7,482 bases of DNA from Candidatus Aerophobota bacterium (GTDB taxonomy: Bacteria > Aerophobota > Aerophobia > Aerophobales > AE-B3A): NCBI GenBank assembly GCA_030610725.1, contig JAUWRE010000047.1:1-7482 (forward strand), written 5' to 3'. Numbering within the stretch: position 1 is the stretch's first letter; each line of letters starts with the position of its first letter. The notes beneath the pieces are model-generated. The model did no database searches and was not told the origin of the DNA. It saw only the letters and a list, made by a program, of their open reading frames with translations. The translations under genes and the position numbers were made by a program. Below are positions 5,491-7,482 of the stretch, in pieces.

Positions 5491-6339
5491 TTACTCACTT
5501 TTCCTTGGAAAAGACCAATCTTTTTCGAGACCCTCACTCGAGATTTTTTCTAACTGTTCAGGAGTCAATTCATATTTCTCTGCCAACTTGTTCTCATTCT
5601 CATCAATCAGACGCCTCTGCATTTCAATTTCTTTTTCCCATTCCTTTGGATATTGCTTCTCAGCTTCTTTCATTGCTCGGTCCTCTATTAATATGAGTTC
5701 CTTCCAGATTTCCTTCCGCTTTTCTTCCGATAGACCAAATCGTTCTTCCGGCTCTGCACCAAGTTGTCCCAGCTGGCGCTCATTAATATTGGTGGTAGAT
5801 TTCGTCTCAGCATGAGCCTTCTGCAACATCGCTATCCATTGTGCCATACCTGATTCAGCTCTTTCTTTCGAGGTATAGGCATAAATGTAAATGCTTGTGG
5901 GAGAATCGTGATACTTGAAACCTTTCCGTGCCTTAGTTGAAGAATAAAGTTGATTAAGCAAGTTTTTCAAGCCGGCTTCGGAGATTTCGCCTGAGACTAA
6001 TACGCTCAACGTAACTTGTGTCTTAACAGGCGCATCATAGACATCTTCATCCAAAATAGTATATTTCAGAGTAGCCGACTTTTCTTGCTTAACTATTGGC
6101 TTCTGTATCTTCTGTTCACTAGGAGAGATGGTCGTTGTTATTGGCTTTTGTTTCTCTACATCTTTCTCTGTCGTGGGAGATATCACTCCACCGACAATGA
6201 TAAGAATAAAGAAAGCTGCTACAGTTAGAAGCCATGGTTTCTTTTTCTTTTTTCTTATGGCTTGTACTATTAGCACAATGATTGATACTAAGAATCCCAA
6301 AAATCCAAGCGACATAAGGCTAATAGCTAGAGCTTCCAT
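5491..6339 (-). CDS. Two-helix membrane protein with extracytoplasmic alpha/beta and helical domains
   Basis: A 282-residue protein. Membrane helices span about residues 4-28 and 36-53, with the very basic RKKKKK loop (29-34) between them. The positive-inside rule then puts both termini outside the cytoplasm. Residues 55-88 form a Pro/Lys/Thr linker. Residues 90-178 form an alpha/beta domain: LKYTILDEDVYDAPVKTQ, VTLSVLVSG, a helix EAGLKNLLNQLYSS, SIYIYAYTSKERAESGMAQWIAML. This recalls DUF4875-like domains, but the match is by pattern only. Residues 205-270 are strongly charged and helical, with a likely coiled coil. The ATG follows AGGAGGAG six bases upstream, and that Shine-Dalgarno overlaps the TAG stop of the integrase remnant. 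It is followed by the 131-residue gene after 26 bp. Function unknown. Confidence 0.8.
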   Translation of the reverse strand: MEALAISLMSLGFLGFLVSIIVLIVQAIRKKKKKPWLLTVAAFFILIIVGGVISPTTEKDVEKQKPITTTISPSEQKIQKPIVKQEKSATLKYTILDEDVYDAPVKTQVTLSVLVSGEISEAGLKNLLNQLYSSTKARKGFKYHDSPTSIYIYAYTSKERAESGMAQWIAMLQKAHAETKSTTNINERQLGQLGAEPEERFGLSEEKRKEIWKELILIEDRAMKEAEKQYPKEWEKEIEMQRRLIDENENKLAEKYELTPEQLEKISSEGLEKDWSFPRKSE

Positions 6340-6351
6340 CCTTATCTCCTC

Positions 6352-6540
6352 CTAATAATTTCTTTTACTCTCCCTATTATTTTTAACTGCTGAATTCTTT
6401 TTGGATTTCTTGAATTGTTTTTGAAGTAAGTTTCGATAATTTAACAAATCGCTTTCTGATTTTTGCGTTCTTCGCTGGTGTTTCCATGAAAGGCTGTAGA
6501 TAACATACCAAACTTTACCGCGTTTATATAAAGTAGCCAT
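6352..6540 (-). pseudogene. Remnant of a tyrosine recombinase (integrase) N-terminal arm-binding domain
   Basis: A 62-residue frame beginning MATLYKRGKVWYVIYSLSWKHQRRTQKS. The pattern of a basic start, then KRG-x-W-x-x-x-Y, then a turn and an Arg-rich strand is the hallmark of the small arm-DNA-binding domain at the N-terminus of phage-type integrases. Whole integrases have 300-400 residues; here the core-binding and catalytic domains with the Arg...His-x-x-Arg...Tyr residues are missing, and after residue 40 the sequence becomes a low-complexity Lys/Asn/Ser tail. It is therefore a truncated gene or a small excisionase-like descendant. No Shine-Dalgarno precedes its ATG; instead an 8-bp direct repeat TATTAGCA occurs at 6541-6548 and 6552-6559. 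Its TAG stop overlaps the Shine-Dalgarno of the 282-residue gene, so it could still be read. It lies inside repeat copy B. Confidence 0.65.
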
Positions 6541-6610
6541 TATTAGCAGATTATTAGCAATACTCGTAAAATTCTCTAGAACATCTTCTTATGAACTAAT
6601 ACAGGGAGCG

Positions 6611-6816
6611 GGTGCCGAAGGGGGGATTCTTCTCCCCTCTCGCTATCGCTCGTCCTCCCAAGCCCGGCCGCCCTCGCTGTCATTCGCTTCGCTCATTGCT
6701 CCTCCACTGGAGGCGCTCAGATCGGCTTCAAATCCCCCTTATTCTTGGAGAATGTTTGTTCTTTGTTTGCGAGATACGCAATACGATATACGATTCTGGT
6801 GCCGAAGGGGGGATTT
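6611..6816. repeat. Dispersed structured repeat, copy B, bracketed by tRNA-end-like motifs
   Basis: This is the fuller copy of the repeat also found at 1447-1641. The 18-bp motif GGTGCCGAAGGGGGGATT occurs at both ends (6611-6628 and 6798-6815), and an inverted AATCCCCCTT lies between them (6731-6740), so the motif alternates direction three times. Read on the minus strand the motif is AATCCCCCCTTCGGCACC, like the T-arm and acceptor end of a leucine-type tRNA, but no complete tRNA can be folded here. The core 6627-6740 differs from copy A at two positions. Only three of the heptamers are present (6776-6796) against five in copy A. Together with 6541-6610 and 6817-7028 it makes up a 488-bp stretch without a convincing gene. 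Confidence 0.9.
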
Positions 6817-7028
6817 GAAAAGAGCTGTTTTTGAAGGCTCCCCTCTAAAGCCATTTTCCACTTCTATCTCTTTCTGGACAACGCTTTGGTGCGATTTTAG
6901 CGTGTCCGTTATTGCTCACTCCTAACCGTAATAATCCTTCCATTTTGACCCATATTTGACCCGAATGTATTAAAGAAGGAACTTCGGCACCATCCACGTG
7001 GACAATTCCTAGGCACCTGCTATCTATG

Positions 7029-7482
7029 TTATTCAACTATTTTCTGTTGCCTTGATTTCTTGGTTTCTTCAGCTATCGCGGGAGCAACATAAAGAACGTT
7101 GGTGAATTGTTTTAATAATTCCAATATTGCCTTAGCATCGTCTTGGCTAATAGGCTTGTCTTGCCCAGGTTTTCGGGGGTGTGCAGCATCATTACCAACT
7201 AACCTTACTTCATCAGCCCAACCGTTCAAATCCTTAGTAATTATTCTCTGTTGAAAAAGCCAATCTATCTGCTCTCGGAGCTTCCCCTTCTTGGCGCCCT
7301 TATCGAGACAACAGCCTTGGAGCGCTCGTCTTGCCATGACTCCGGTGGCTCTGAACGCACCAACACCGAAGCACTTCAGAGCTTCCTCAAAGTCTGTATG
7401 GATGGAAGGAGGAATTCTCTCGTCCGGGGGTTTAGGCAATGGACCTGGATATATTTCCTCTCGATAGTTACGTTTCAATTCC
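7029..7482 (-). CDS. DUF4145-type protein, 5' end outside window (partial)
   Basis: The frame is open to the window edge, and I treat it as the C-terminal part of a longer gene. A TTG at 7476-7478 could be a start, but there is no room to see a ribosome binding site, and DUF4145 proteins usually have an extra N-terminal segment, often with a zinc finger. Counting from that TTG, the family signature is visible: DFEEALKCFGVGAFRATGVMARRALQ (29-54), then LREQIDWLF (67-75) and ADEVRLVGNDAAHP (88-101). The last element, Arg-x-x-Gly-Asn-x-x-x-His, is the conserved motif of the family. DUF4145 domains resemble HEPN-like helical bundles and often occur in restriction or defence loci; their activity is mostly unproven. 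The C-terminus (ETKKSRQQKIVE) is charged and looks complete. Confidence 0.8.
   Translation of the reverse strand, partial: ELKRNYREEIYPGPLPKPPDERIPPSIHTDFEEALKCFGVGAFRATGVMARRALQGCCLDKGAKKGKLREQIDWLFQQRIITKDLNGWADEVRLVGNDAAHPRKPGQDKPISQDDAKAILELLKQFTNVLYVAPAIAEETKKSRQQKIVE

Noticed and set aside
5367..5815. Plus-strand frames of 75-109 codons opposite the 282- and 131-residue genes
   Set aside because: Ser/Phe-rich products typical of the antisense of charged helical proteins, with no ribosome binding sites.
6612..6818. 68-codon plus-strand frame inside repeat copy B
   Set aside because: It is read from the repeat sequence itself, rich in Arg and Pro from the GC-rich core. Copy A does not preserve the frame to a similar end.
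6797..6880. Possible complete tRNA-Leu on the minus strand
   Set aside because: Only the T-arm and acceptor-like end is present. No matching 5' acceptor GCCGAAG, D-arm or anticodon arm can be found at the right distance.
6845..7036. 63-codon minus-strand frame just after the DUF4145 gene
   Set aside because: It starts at a TTG inside the end of the DUF4145 gene, has no ribosome binding site, and its product shows no recognisable fold or family pattern.

Overview
The window is bacterial and probably from a diderm (Gram-negative-type) organism. It carries a small protein with a signal peptide, a predicted beta-barrel and an aromatic-rich C-terminus. Several genes have strong AGGAGG-type ribosome binding sites, and a few start at TTG. 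The lineage cannot be named from the sequence. Every gene I accept lies on the minus strand, so the window is described below in transcription order, from high to low coordinates.

Right edge (about 7482-6541): the 3' part of a DUF4145-type gene enters from outside the window. A non-coding stretch follows, holding copy B of a roughly 200-bp repeat (6611-6816). Next is a remnant of the N-terminal arm-binding domain of a tyrosine recombinase (6352-6540).

Centre (6540-3642): the recombinase remnant runs almost directly into a 282-residue two-helix membrane protein, followed by a 131-residue soluble protein. After a 249-bp gap come two small membrane-anchored proteins of 171 and 200 residues. None of these four has a function I recognise.

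Centre-left (3548-1795): a small winged-helix-like protein, a small zinc-ribbon protein, and a tightly overlapping two-gene unit. The first gene of that unit is a Panacea (DUF4065/SocA-like) antitoxin candidate. The second is an unfamiliar 148-residue protein in the position of a toxin.

Left (1641-1): copy A of the repeat (1447-1641) follows, then the candidate outer-membrane barrel protein, a secreted protein with a probable OB-fold, a 76-bp MITE-like palindrome, and the 5' end of a gene for a small zinc-ribbon protein that leaves the window.

The layout suggests a cargo segment of about 5 kb (roughly 1642-6610) bracketed by two direct repeat copies that agree at 112 of 114 core positions. 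The repeats contain an 18-bp motif like the 3' end of a leucine-type tRNA, and an integrase remnant sits just inside one of them. The cargo (toxin-antitoxin unit, winged helix, uncharacterised membrane proteins) fits an old integrated island. The alternative is that the repeats are simply members of a dispersed family that happen to flank these genes. The genes outside the bracket (barrel protein, OB-fold protein, DUF4145) would then be host backbone.
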